Assembly: GCF_007115105.1 (NCBI RefSeq)
Contig: NZ_SULJ01000008.1
Location: forward strand, 1 to 64,000
Reading direction: 5' to 3'
From: Clostridium sp. HBUAS56010
GTDB lineage: Bacteria > Bacillota > Clostridia > Lachnospirales > Lachnospiraceae
Length of the DNA stretch: 64,000 nt
The notes beneath the pieces are model-generated. The model was not told the origin of the DNA. It saw only the letters and a list, made by a program, of their open reading frames with translations, and did not search any database. The position numbers and the translations under genes are program-made. This document shows, in pieces, positions 49,549 through 57,628 of this stretch (position 1 is the stretch's first letter; every line of letters begins with the position of its first letter).

Positions 49549-50265
49549 TTACTCAATCCCAAGACGGCGGAACACTTCCTCGTATGCGCCTTCTACATCT
49601 CCCATATCTCTGCGGAAACGGTCTTTATCCAGTTTCTCATGAGTGTCTTTGTCCCAAAGTCTGCATGTATCCGGAGAAATCTCGTCAGCCAGAATCACGG
49701 TTCCATGATAACGGCCAAACTCAATCTTAAAATCAATCAGATCAATATTTAAACCATTAAAGTATTCCTGTAATACTTCATTTACCATAAAAGCGTACTT
49801 TGTAATGGTATCAATCTCTTCCTGTGTTGCCAGATTTAAGGCAAGTGCATAATAATCATTAATGAAAGGGTCACCCAGATCATCATTTTTATAGCTGAAT
49901 TCAAGAGTCGGACAAGAGAACTTCACGCCCTCTTCCATTCCCATCTTTTTGGCAAAGCTTCCGGCAGAAAAATTTCTGATAATGACTTCCAGAGGTACAA
50001 TCTCCACTTTTTTCACTGCAGTCTCACGGTCATTTAACTCTTCAACCAGATGTGTCGGAACGCCTTTGGCTTCTAATTTTTTGAAGATAAAATTGGTCAT
50101 GCGGTTGTTAATCGCACCTTTTCCCACAATGGTTCCCTTTTTGAGACCATTGAACGCTGTAGCATCATCTTTATATGAAACAATTAATACGTCGGGATCT
50201 TCCGTCGTATAAACCTTTTTTGCTTTTCCTTCATACAGCATTTCTTTTTTCTCCATGACATCCAC
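49549..50265 (-). CDS. purC: Phosphoribosylaminoimidazole-succinocarboxamide (SAICAR) synthase
   Basis: It joins CAIR and aspartate. The signature [11 protein letters not shown] (as [11 protein letters not shown]), [33 protein letters not shown], and [11 protein letters not shown] with [14 protein letters not shown] are all present. The length of 238 is standard. Two ATGs, three codons apart, both have plausible ribosome binding sites (AAGGACAGGTGG). It heads purC-purF-purB behind a good promoter. Confidence 0.97.
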   Translation of the reverse strand: MDVMEKKEMLYEGKAKKVYTTEDPDVLIVSYKDDATAFNGLKKGTIVGKGAINNRMTNFIFKKLEAKGVPTHLVEELNDRETAVKKVEIVPLEVIIRNFSAGSFAKKMGMEEGVKFSCPTLEFSYKNDDLGDPFINDYYALALNLATQEEIDTITKYAFMVNEVLQEYFNGLNIDLIDFKIEFGRYHGTVILADEISPDTCRLWDKDTHEKLDKDRFRRDMGDVEGAYEEVFRRLGIE

Positions 50266-50325
50266 CTGTCCTTTTCTGAATTAATTTATAAGTTTATCAA
50301 ATAAAACTCTGGTGTTTCAGTAGAA

Positions 50326-50354
50326 ATTATAATACACTAAAATTAGGAATGCAA
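50326..50354 (-). promoter_or_regulatory. Promoter of purC-purF-purB
   Basis: -35 TTGCAT (50349 to 50354) and -10 TATAAT (50326 to 50331), 17-base spacing. No purine riboswitch is visible in the 60-base leader. Confidence 0.6.
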
Positions 50355-50402
50355 CTGATTCTATTATTATAAATACTAATGACCACTGTCCATTGCTGTT
50401 TC

Positions 50403-50813
50403 TCAATCTGTTTTCTTCGTAACGGTTCGCTCCACTTTCTGCCACCATTTCACCTCTCCGGACTTTATATCCAGAGAAAAGCCACGCTCCCTGGTCTCTC
50501 CAGAATCATATTCTTTTGTGCCAAGAGCGGTCTCATAGCTGATTGAAAAAAGAGTACGGGCTTCCGTTAAAAGGAAAGGTCCATACCTGGGAAATAAGAC
50601 AGCCGCCTCTATCCCTGCAAAAAAGAAAAACAATCTCCATCTCCTGCAGGGCAGAAATGCTGTTCTCCAGGGTCTTCTTTTGTTATATGTATATCTGTAT
50701 CTGTTCCGTACCGGATTCTTCTCTGTTATGGAAGAAACACCTCCCGATCTTATGCTGCCTGTATGGAGCGGATTATCATTCACTGTTACTGGGTATTCAT
50801 AATAGAATTTCAT
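50403..50813 (-). CDS. Uncertain hypothetical protein with one hydrophobic segment
   Basis: A 136-codon frame encodes a basic N-terminal half (NPVRNRYRYTYNKRRPWRTAF), a hydrophobic stretch (WRLFFFFAGIEAAVLFPRYG), and a hydrophilic tail (DIKSGEVKWWQKVERTVTKK). No ribosome binding site precedes the ATG. The tail alone resembles a real protein end; the front may be chance. I recognise no family. Confidence 0.35.
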   Translation of the reverse strand: MKFYYEYPVTVNDNPLHTGSIRSGGVSSITEKNPVRNRYRYTYNKRRPWRTAFLPCRRWRLFFFFAGIEAAVLFPRYGPFLLTEARTLFSISYETALGTKEYDSGETRERGFSLDIKSGEVKWWQKVERTVTKKTD

Positions 50814-50886
50814 GTCTTGATTTGTTAAGAGGAACTGCTGCCTGCTGCAGCAAGATGTGACAAACCTTATTATATCTTATTATGAA

Positions 50887-50922
50887 AAAAGCTTCAAGCA
50901 TAAATTTATGCCTGAAGCTTTT
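50887..50922 (-). terminator. Terminator after the small lipoprotein gene
   Basis: AAAAGCTTCAGGCATAAA pairs with TTTATGCTTGAAGCTTTTTT on the minus strand, ending in a run of six Ts. Confidence 0.85.
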
Positions 50923-50936
50923 GATTGCATTTCAGA

Positions 50937-51245
50937 TTAATTGGCTTTTGTTGTATCATCCGTGGTTGGTGTTCCATTGCTTTCGCCTGTAATTTTATCT
51001 ACACCTTTTTCAACATCATCTACCACATCATTAATTACACCGCCGCTTTCACTGGCAGAATCTCCTGCTTTTGATGTTCCTGCTGGTGATGTAGTATCCG
51101 CTTTTGTAGCTGCTGTTGTCTCGGTGATTGCTCCTGTTGTGGCTGCGGAAGTACCGCCATTTTTCTTAGTTGTTGCACAGGCAGACAATGACATAACTGC
51201 CATAATTACAAGAAGTGTTAAAACAATTGGTTTTATTCTTTTCAT
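50937..51245 (-). CDS. Small Ala/Thr/Ser-rich lipoprotein
   Basis: The 102-residue protein has a lipoprotein signal (PIVLTLLVIMAVMSLSAC, lipid on the Cys at about residue 22). A low-complexity Thr/Ala/Ser tail follows (ATTGAITETTAATKADTTSP) with an acidic VINDVVDDVEKGVDKI. Its function is unknown; such proteins are anchored outside the membrane. The start at 51245 follows AAAGGAGAATGTATT. It lies after dapB on the same strand but has a gap of about 75 bases. Confidence 0.75.
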   Translation of the reverse strand: MKRIKPIVLTLLVIMAVMSLSACATTKKNGGTSAATTGAITETTAATKADTTSPAGTSKAGDSASESGGVINDVVDDVEKGVDKITGESNGTPTTDDTTKAN

Positions 51246-51321
51246 AATACATTCTCCTTTCATTTTCTACTGTTAGTATGTGTAAAGGTCAAATGAATTA
51301 TGGTGGAATATTTTGGAAAAT

Positions 51322-52080
51322 TTAGGACTCGATTACATCCTTCATGGTATACAATCCAGGACCTTTTCCAGCTAAGAATTTGGCAGCGGAAACTGCTCCC
51401 TGGGCAAAAATTGCTTTTGAATAGGCGGTATGGTTAAAAGTAACCACCTCGTCTTTTCCAGCAAAAATCACATCATGCTCCCCTACAATGGTTCCTCCTC
51501 GTACAGCCTGAATACCGATTTCTTTTTTATCTCTGGCTTTTCTCACCTGGCTGCGGTCATAAACATAATGATACTCCTGATCCATGGCCTCATTAATAGA
51601 ATCCGCAAGAGCAAGCGCTGTGCCGCTGGGAGCGTCTAATTTTTTATTGTGATGTTTCTCCAGAATTTCAATATCAAATCCGGCTACAGCAAGCACCTGG
51701 GCGGCATCTTTAATAAGCTTCATCAGCAGATTTACACCTAAAGACATATTGGCAGACCGGAGAACAGCAACCTGACTGGCTGTTTCCTCCACTCGTTTTA
51801 TCTGTTCTTCTGAAAGACCGGTTGTGCAAAGTACCACCGGAATTTTTCTCCCTACACTATAATCCAGCAGACCATCTACAGCTTTTGCAGATGCAAAATC
51901 AACAATAACATCGGCTGGAATATTACAATCATTTAAGCTTTTAAACACAGGATAAGAGCTGTTTTCTCTTTCTCTGGGATCAATTCCGGCTACAATTGCA
52001 ATATTTTTTTCTTCCGCTGCAATCTGGGTAATTACCTGTCCCATCGCTCCATTGCAGCCGTGCATTATCATCTTAATCAT
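51322..52080 (-). CDS. dapB: 4-hydroxy-tetrahydrodipicolinate reductase
   Basis: It is the second step of the lysine/DAP branch, using NAD(P)H. The cofactor loop HGCNGAMGQV (6 to 15), the active-site EKHHNKKLDAPSGTAL, and the C-terminal FNHTAYSKAIFAQGAV are all present. The length of 252 fits. The start at 52080 follows ATGGAGGAAAAC. It is 31 bases after dapA and shares its riboswitch-controlled transcript. Confidence 0.96.
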   Translation of the reverse strand: MIKMIMHGCNGAMGQVITQIAAEEKNIAIVAGIDPRERENSSYPVFKSLNDCNIPADVIVDFASAKAVDGLLDYSVGRKIPVVLCTTGLSEEQIKRVEETASQVAVLRSANMSLGVNLLMKLIKDAAQVLAVAGFDIEILEKHHNKKLDAPSGTALALADSINEAMDQEYHYVYDRSQVRKARDKKEIGIQAVRGGTIVGEHDVIFAGKDEVVTFNHTAYSKAIFAQGAVSAAKFLAGKGPGLYTMKDVIES

Positions 52081-52110
52081 GTTTTCCTCCATAAGTATAT
52101 CTTTCACTTT

Positions 52111-52995
52111 TTAAAGAATCCCATACGCTTTCATGGCATTTTTTAAACGTTCCTGATTCTCTGGTTCCATCTCCGTAAGAGGCAGGCGAAGCGGTCCGGC
52201 CTGCTTGCCCATGAGATTTAAAGCAGCCTTCACCGGAATGGGATTTACTTCGCAAAATAAAGCATTGATTAAATCAATGGCTTCAATCTGTAATCTGGCA
52301 CTGAGTCTGATATCACCATCAAAATATGCCTGGCAGATCTGATGGGTTTTGGCAGGTGCAACATTGGAAAGTACAGAGATGACACCTTTTCCTCCCAAAG
52401 CCAGAATAGGAATAATCTGATTGTCATTGCCAGAATACACATCCACATTCCCATCAGAAAGATACATTAAATCTGCAATGGCATTAAAATCACCGCTGGC
52501 TTCTTTTACACCCACGATGTTTGAAACGCTGCTGCACAAATCTGCAATCGTCTTTGGAGAAATGTTCACTCCGGTTCTTGAAGGTACGTTATATAGAAGG
52601 GCAGGAATTTTCACAGAATCAGCAATCGCTTTAAAATGTGCTTTAAGTCCAGCCTGAGTCGCCTTATTATAATATGGAGAAACTAAAAGAAGTCCGTCTG
52701 CACCATGCTTTTGTGCCTCCTGTGACAGATAAACCGCTGTGTCCGTGCAATTAGAGCCAGTCCCTGCAATCACAGGAATTCTCTTTTTCGTTATCTCACA
52801 CACATATCGGATCACTTCCAGATGTTCTTCGTGTGTCATGGTGGAAGCTTCTCCCGTTGTGCCGCAGGCAACAATGGAATCTGTTCCTTCCGCAATCTGC
52901 TCTTCTACCAGTTCTTCTAATTTTCCGTAATTAACTTCTCCATCTTCCTTAAATGGTGTAACAAGTGCTACACCTGCACCCTCAAAAATTGCCAT
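52111..52995 (-). CDS. dapA: 4-hydroxy-tetrahydrodipicolinate synthase
   Basis: It condenses pyruvate and aspartate semialdehyde, the first committed lysine step. Lys164 (GVKEASGD) forms the Schiff base; Tyr135 (LLYNVPSRTG) and the Thr pair in CGTTGEAST complete the active site. The length of 294 is standard. The start at 52995 follows AGGAGGAAAAGATC; the longer frame runs into the riboswitch expression platform. Expression is set by the lysine riboswitch and its terminator upstream. Confidence 0.97.
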   Translation of the reverse strand: MAIFEGAGVALVTPFKEDGEVNYGKLEELVEEQIAEGTDSIVACGTTGEASTMTHEEHLEVIRYVCEITKKRIPVIAGTGSNCTDTAVYLSQEAQKHGADGLLLVSPYYNKATQAGLKAHFKAIADSVKIPALLYNVPSRTGVNISPKTIADLCSSVSNIVGVKEASGDFNAIADLMYLSDGNVDVYSGNDNQIIPILALGGKGVISVLSNVAPAKTHQICQAYFDGDIRLSARLQIEAIDLINALFCEVNPIPVKAALNLMGKQAGPLRLPLTEMEPENQERLKNAMKAYGIL

Positions 52996-53047
52996 GATCT
53001 TTTCCTCCTGATCCATTTTCATCATACATAGTAAGTTCTGCTTAACA

Positions 53048-53080
53048 CAAAAAAACAGAGCTGACAACGGGGTCAGCTCT
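53048..53080 (-). terminator. Riboswitch-controlled terminator upstream of dapA
   Basis: AGAGCTGACCCC pairs with AACGGGG-side GTCAGCTCT on the minus strand, followed by GTTTTTTTG. It lies between the lysine aptamer and the dapA ribosome binding site. Confidence 0.85.
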
Positions 53081-53112
53081 TAAAGTCCAGAATTGTTAAA
53101 TTCATCTCTCTT

Positions 53113-53282
53113 TAAGTAGCTCCCCATCCAATCTGGATGACAGTCATATGGCTCTTAACCATATGCCCAGAACAAATACGCTCAGGACGTATTATTCTTC
53201 GGCGTCTCTTCCTTCCCCCTGTCCTCATCTGTACCTGATACATCGGACAGAGTACTTATAAGCAACGCAACCTCTACTCTAT
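53113..53282 (-). promoter_or_regulatory. Lysine riboswitch (L-box) upstream of dapA
   Basis: On the minus strand AGTAGAGGTTGCG and GGGGAGCTACT form the P1 ends. Conserved elements are the GACGCCGAAG near the middle, CTGGGCATATGG followed by CCATATGACTGTCAT (the P4 hairpin plus the conserved ACTGTCA), and the GGGGAGCTAC closing strand. Layout and spacing match the L-box that senses lysine. When lysine binds, the terminator at 53048 should form and switch off dapA-dapB. Confidence 0.9.
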
Positions 53283-53307
53283 TATGTATGTTACCATACT
53301 ATCATTA

Positions 53308-53811
53308 TTAATTTGTATTGTCAACTTTAATGTGGTTGATTTCCAGAATACTGTCCACATAAGGTTCCATGTCTTTGGAAAATACCTTACCGGTCAATAT
53401 GACTTCCATGTCATCAACTTTCGTCTGCAAAAGCTTCACAAGTTCTTCCGCTTCAATGATCTCCTGGTCGAGAATCCCAAGAATCTCATCAAGAATCAGC
53501 AGATCGCATTCTCCGGTTGATACCACCTTTCTGGCAAAATTCAAACCATTCCGGATATTCATCCGTTCCTCTTCCTGCTCTTCTTTTGATAAGTTTTCGA
53601 AAAAACCATCACATTTTTCAAATCGGAATATCTTCATCTCCGGCTCCAGCCGCTTCATAATATCAAGAAAGCCCCGCCCGGTACAGCCTTTTAAAAACTG
53701 TATGACAATAACATTCCTGTTCTTCATCAGAGCTTCGATTCCTATTCCGAATGCAGCAGCGGTCTTTCCTTTACCTTCGCCGCATATAACCTGTATCGTA
53801 CCTCTATTCAT
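53308..53811 (-). CDS. cobO: Cob(I)yrinic acid a,c-diamide adenosyltransferase, CobO/BtuR type
   Basis: It transfers adenosyl from ATP to reduced corrinoids. The unusual P-loop GEGKGKTAAAFG (about 10 to 21), VIQFLKG, LLILDEILG and ILTGK match the CobA/CobO fold. The length of 167 is usual. The start at 53811 follows GAGGTGCTGGAAG. It is a lone cobamide gene; no B12 riboswitch is seen, so it may serve salvage for B12-dependent enzymes. Confidence 0.92.
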   Translation of the reverse strand: MNRGTIQVICGEGKGKTAAAFGIGIEALMKNRNVIVIQFLKGCTGRGFLDIMKRLEPEMKIFRFEKCDGFFENLSKEEQEEERMNIRNGLNFARKVVSTGECDLLILDEILGILDQEIIEAEELVKLLQTKVDDMEVILTGKVFSKDMEPYVDSILEINHIKVDNTN

Positions 53812-53938
53812 CTTCCAGCACCTCATAACAGCTAAAATGCAATTCATTACATATTACGTTAGAACCTGCTTATATTAACACAATTTTTCTATTATTGCAA
53901 GTTTTCTTACCATTTTCTTAACATTATGGCAGTAAAAC

Positions 53939-54565
53939 TTATTCTGCACACTCCAGCTTGCTGACAGAGACTTCATAGGCAATCCGCTTCTCGCATTCCG
54001 TCTCGCTTAATTTTTTGGTATACTCCCTGCTTTGAACTCTTCCCCATACTTTTACTCTGGTACCTACAGAAAATCCGGAAGCGTATCTGGCATTTCTGCC
54101 CCAGGCAATACAAGGTATGTAATCTGACTTTCCATAGGGACGGTTCACTGCAAGAAGTAAATCAGCTATTTCCCTTCCCAGAGGCGTCTTTCTGTAAATG
54201 GGAGCTTTGCATATGTATCCATCCAGAAAAATCTGATTGGTCTTTGTGTAATCCGTAAACTCTTCCATAAAGTGAACCTCTCTGACAAATACAGAAAGCA
54301 CCAGACGATTTTTCGTTCCCTCGTGGCGATTGTAGGAACGGAACTGACCTACGGCTTCCACCGTACACCCGTTATAATCTCCGGTTACATCAATCAGACG
54401 CTCTGACACCATTAACGGAATTACATCAGCCTGATCGCTTAAACGGTTTACTGCCATGTCCACCATATAGAATCCTTCTCCAAATACCTCATGGCTGAAG
54501 GTGAAGCCGGAGATAATTTCTCCAATAACGCTTACTTTGTTGTTTTCAATCATTTTTTCTGACAT
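53939..54565 (-). CDS. Single-strand DNA-binding-like protein with two OB-fold regions
   Basis: The 208-residue protein has two SSB-like halves: NKVSVIGEIISGFTFSHEVFGEGFYMVDMAV (here residues 9 to 39) and NQIFLDGYICKAPIYRKTPLGREIADLLLAV (about 108 to 138), the latter followed by SDYIPCIAWGRNARY, the conserved SSB W-G-x-x-A core. There is no acidic C-terminal tail of the usual DDIPF type, so it may not be the main Ssb. Such proteins are found in Clostridia beside or apart from ssb. It starts after AGGAGAAATACA. Confidence 0.75.
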   Translation of the reverse strand: MSEKMIENNKVSVIGEIISGFTFSHEVFGEGFYMVDMAVNRLSDQADVIPLMVSERLIDVTGDYNGCTVEAVGQFRSYNRHEGTKNRLVLSVFVREVHFMEEFTDYTKTNQIFLDGYICKAPIYRKTPLGREIADLLLAVNRPYGKSDYIPCIAWGRNARYASGFSVGTRVKVWGRVQSREYTKKLSETECEKRIAYEVSVSKLECAE

Positions 54566-54699
54566 TGTATTTCTCCTCTTCTTTCACTTTTTTGCTAATA
54601 CGCTTCACAGCTAATATTAAATTTATGTGACAGAACGTAATAAAATGATAAAAAACAATCCAAAAATATCGACAGCACCAGGCATAATGCACAAAATAA

Positions 54700-54760
54700 A
54701 ATGGAGAATACGGGCTGTTCGTCGAATTATCGGCGATTCCAGTCAGTATCCTCCATTTTC
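54700..54760 (-). terminator. Terminator after typA
   Basis: AAAATGGAGGATAC pairs with GTATTCTCCATTTT across a long loop, followed by ATTTTG on the minus strand. Confidence 0.7.
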
Positions 54761-54767
54761 CAACAGA

Positions 54768-56609
54768 TTAACCTAAAGATTTTTTATTTGATGTTGACCT
54801 TTTTCTCATGGTCGGATCAAGAATTTTCTTTCTGATTCGAAGACTTACAGGAGTGATCTCCAAAAGTTCATCAGTATCAATAAAGTCAAGACTCTGTTCC
54901 AGGCTCATCTCTTTTGGCGTAGTCAGCTTCAGAGACTCATCAGCGCTGGAAGAACGGGTATTGGTCAGCTTCTTTGTCTTGCAGACATTAATCTCAATAT
55001 CTTCTGCTTTTGGATTCTGCCCAATTACCATACCAGAGTAAACCTTTACACCTGCTCCAATAAAGAGTGTTCCTCTTTCCTGTGCATTGAAAAGACCATA
55101 GGTAATCGACTCACCAGACTCATAAGCGATCAGAGAACCGCTCTTTCGATAAGAAATCTCTCCCTTAAATGGTGCATAACCGTCAAATGCAGTGTTCATA
55201 ATACCGTTTCCTTTTGTATCTGTCATGAACTCACCGCGGTATCCGATCAGACCTCTTGAGGGAATCGAAAATTCCAGTCTTGTATAGCCGCCATTGGCAG
55301 GGCTCATTCCCTGAAGCTCTCCCTTACGTCCGGTAAGCTTCTGAATAACTGCACCGGTAAATTCTTCCGGAACATCAATATAAGCAATCTCCATAGGCTC
55401 AAGCTTACGGTTTCTATCATCAAAGTGATATAACACTTCTGCCTTGCTGACTGCGAACTCAAAGCCTTCTCTTCTCATGTTTTCAATCAATACAGATAAA
55501 TGAAGTTCTCCACGTCCGGAAACTTTAAAGCAGTCTGCAGAATCAGTCTCTTCTACACGAAGGCTGACATCCGTATTCAGTTCTCTGAATAAACGCTCTC
55601 TGATATGACGGGAAGTAATGAACTTTCCTTCCTGTCCGGCAAGAGGGCTGTCATTTACCATGAAATTCATGGCAATGGTCGGTTCTGAAATCTTCTGGAA
55701 CGGAATCGCCTCTGGATTCTCCACTGCACAAAGTGTATCGCCGATATGAATATCTGCAATACCGGAAATGGCAACGATGGAACCAATGGATGCTTCCTGG
55801 ACTTCTACTTTATTAAGACCTTCATATTCGTAAAGCTTTCCGACTTTTACTTTGCGGAATTTGTCAGGTTCATGATGGTTTACGATCACGCACTCCTGAT
55901 TCACTTTGATTTTACCATTATCCACTTTACCTACACCGATACGGCCAACGTATTCGTTAAAGTCGATGGTACTGATTAAAAGCTGGGTGGATGCTTCGGG
56001 ATCGCCTTCCGGACATGGAATTCGATCAATGACGGTCTGGAATAGAGGAGCCATATCTACATTTTCTGCATCCAGAGATGTCTTTGCAAAACCTCCCTTT
56101 GCAGAAGCATAGAGGAATGGGCAGTCAAGCTGCTCTTCGCTGGCATCAAGATCCATCAACAGTTCCAGTACTTCTTCTTCTACCTCTTCCGGTCTTGCTT
56201 CGGGACGGTCGATTTTATTAATACAGGTAACTACAGAAAGTCCAAGTTCCAGTGCTTTTCGCAGAACAAACTTGGTCTGTGGCATTACACCTTCATAAGC
56301 ATCTACAACAAGAATTACACCATTCACCAGCTTTAATACACGCTCTACTTCGCCGCCGAAATCAGCATGTCCTGGGGTGTCAATGATGTTGATCTTTGTA
56401 TCCTTGTAATGAACGGCTGTATTTTTTGAAAGGATTGTGATACCACGCTCTCTCTCAATATCATTGGAGTCCATAACCCGCTCCACTAATTCCTGATTCT
56501 CACGGAAAATACCACTTTGTCTTAATAAAGCATCTACAAGCGTTGTTTTACCATGATCGACGTGGGCAATTATTGCCACATTTCTTACGTCTTCTCTTTT
56601 CATCTTCAT
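54768..56609 (-). CDS. typA: Ribosome-associated GTPase TypA/BipA
   Basis: This translational GTPase is involved in ribosome assembly and stress. G1 is [12 protein letters not shown] (14 to 25), G2 is RERGITI, G3 is [12 protein letters not shown]4 is NKIDRPEA and G5 is SAKGG. Domain II, a RRL-type domain III and the BipA-specific C-terminal domain ([23 protein letters not shown]) follow. The start at 56609 gives 613 residues, the family length; the longer frame has no ribosome binding site. Confidence 0.97.
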   Translation of the reverse strand: MKMKREDVRNVAIIAHVDHGKTTLVDALLRQSGIFRENQELVERVMDSNDIERERGITILSKNTAVHYKDTKINIIDTPGHADFGGEVERVLKLVNGVILVVDAYEGVMPQTKFVLRKALELGLSVVTCINKIDRPEARPEEVEEEVLELLMDLDASEEQLDCPFLYASAKGGFAKTSLDAENVDMAPLFQTVIDRIPCPEGDPEASTQLLISTIDFNEYVGRIGVGKVDNGKIKVNQECVIVNHHEPDKFRKVKVGKLYEYEGLNKVEVQEASIGSIVAISGIADIHIGDTLCAVENPEAIPFQKISEPTIAMNFMVNDSPLAGQEGKFITSRHIRERLFRELNTDVSLRVEETDSADCFKVSGRGELHLSVLIENMRREGFEFAVSKAEVLYHFDDRNRKLEPMEIAYIDVPEEFTGAVIQKLTGRKGELQGMSPANGGYTRLEFSIPSRGLIGYRGEFMTDTKGNGIMNTAFDGYAPFKGEISYRKSGSLIAYESGESITYGLFNAQERGTLFIGAGVKVYSGMVIGQNPKAEDIEINVCKTKKLTNTRSSSADESLKLTTPKEMSLEQSLDFIDTDELLEITPVSLRIRKKILDPTMRKRSTSNKKSLG

Positions 56610-56723
56610 AAAATGTACTCTTCTTTCTTTTCTTTCAACAAAGAATGTGCCCCAGCCGCCCAAGGGGCAAAAAGCCAGAGAACATTTTTATAATATGGGC
56701 ACATTACACCCATACCATAAAAA

Positions 56724-56752
56724 ACTAAGGACCAGATCTGTCCTTAGTTTCA
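56724..56752 (-). terminator. Terminator after the YigZ gene
   Basis: AAACTAAGGAC pairs with GTCCTTAGTTT around CAGATCTG, followed by TTTATGG on the minus strand. Confidence 0.8.
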
Positions 56753-56809
56753 TTAACATTATCACGATTAGTTAGTATAGCATCCTATATTTAATATTGC
56801 AAGATTTTT

Positions 56810-57460
56810 TTAAAATATAAGTACTTCTTTGTCAAATAAACTGTAAAAAACTTCTTCTAACTCCATATACCCGGCTTTTCCGCTGGTGGCTTCCCTGATT
56901 TCGTTTTCTAATTTTTCTTCCTTCTCATCGGGAACAAGAATGGTAAGAGCCACCTGATCCGTATACTGGCTGTCTAAGGTCAGGATCTCCATCTGACCAA
57001 GAAGATACTGAAGTTTTCCGATTCCGTTATAATCGGTGGATAAAAGCACCTTTTTCGCCGGCTGGACCATTAATGTGGTACATGCTTTTAAGCCTTCCCT
57101 CACCGCACCGGAATAGGCTCTGACAAGTCCTCCCGTCCCCAGTAAGGTTCCGCCAAAATACCGGGTCACCACCACACAGACATTGACAAGTTCTTCCCCT
57201 TCTAAAATGTCTAACATAGGCTTACCTGCCGTCTGACTTGGTTCTCCGTCATCACTGCAGCGCTTTTCCTCGCCTTTTTTTCCGATGATCCACGCATAGC
57301 AGTTATGTCTGGCATCCCAATACTTTTTTCTCATTTCTTCAATAAAAGCCAGGGCCTCTTCCTCTGATGCTGCAGGCTTAAAATTCGCAATAAAACGTGA
57401 TTTTTTCTCCGTGATCTCTCCGGTTGCTCCTTTATAAAGAATCCGGTAAGCCTTCCTCAT
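56810..57460 (-). CDS. YigZ/IMPACT-family protein
   Basis: The 216-residue protein has EITEKKSRFIANFKPA, the ARHNCYAWIIG motif, RCSDDGEPSQTAGKPML and VVVTRYFGGTLLGTGGLVRAYS, all defining UPF0029/IMPACT. Domain 2 is a DUF1949-type ferredoxin-like fold (VLLSTDYNGIGKLQYLLGQ). The eukaryotic relative regulates translation; the bacterial role is unsettled. The start at 57460 follows GAGGATGGAT. It lies divergent from the PBP gene. Confidence 0.92.
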   Translation of the reverse strand: MRKAYRILYKGATGEITEKKSRFIANFKPAASEEEALAFIEEMRKKYWDARHNCYAWIIGKKGEEKRCSDDGEPSQTAGKPMLDILEGEELVNVCVVVTRYFGGTLLGTGGLVRAYSGAVREGLKACTTLMVQPAKKVLLSTDYNGIGKLQYLLGQMEILTLDSQYTDQVALTILVPDEKEEKLENEIREATSGKAGYMELEEVFYSLFDKEVLIF

Positions 57461-57577
57461 ATCCATCCTCATTTCTCTTGTTTCGTATTCCTGAATTTCT
57501 CTTATTATATACAAAATAACAGGTTCCGGCAAGGTTTGATGTATATTTCTTCTTTTTTGTTCCGAAAATGGTAAGTG

Positions 57578-57606
57578 TTGAATTGCTATACATTATTTGG
57601 TATAAT
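57578..57606 (+). promoter_or_regulatory. Promoter of the penicillin-binding protein gene
   Basis: -35 TTGAAT (57578 to 57583) and -10 TATAAT (57601 to 57606), 17-base spacing, 22 bases before the start codon. Confidence 0.75.
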
Positions 57607-57628
57607 AATCCGGAAAAGGAGGTTTCCT

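Noticed and set aside
50266-50354. Purine riboswitch before purC
   Set aside because: The leader is too short and lacks the conserved aptamer bases; a plain promoter explains it.
50543-50860. 105-codon plus-strand frame
   Set aside because: Overlaps the weak minus-strand frame, lacks a ribosome binding site, and shows no protein-like pattern.
53850-53938. Cobalamin riboswitch before cobO
   Set aside because: The gap is under 100 bases and shows no B12-box.
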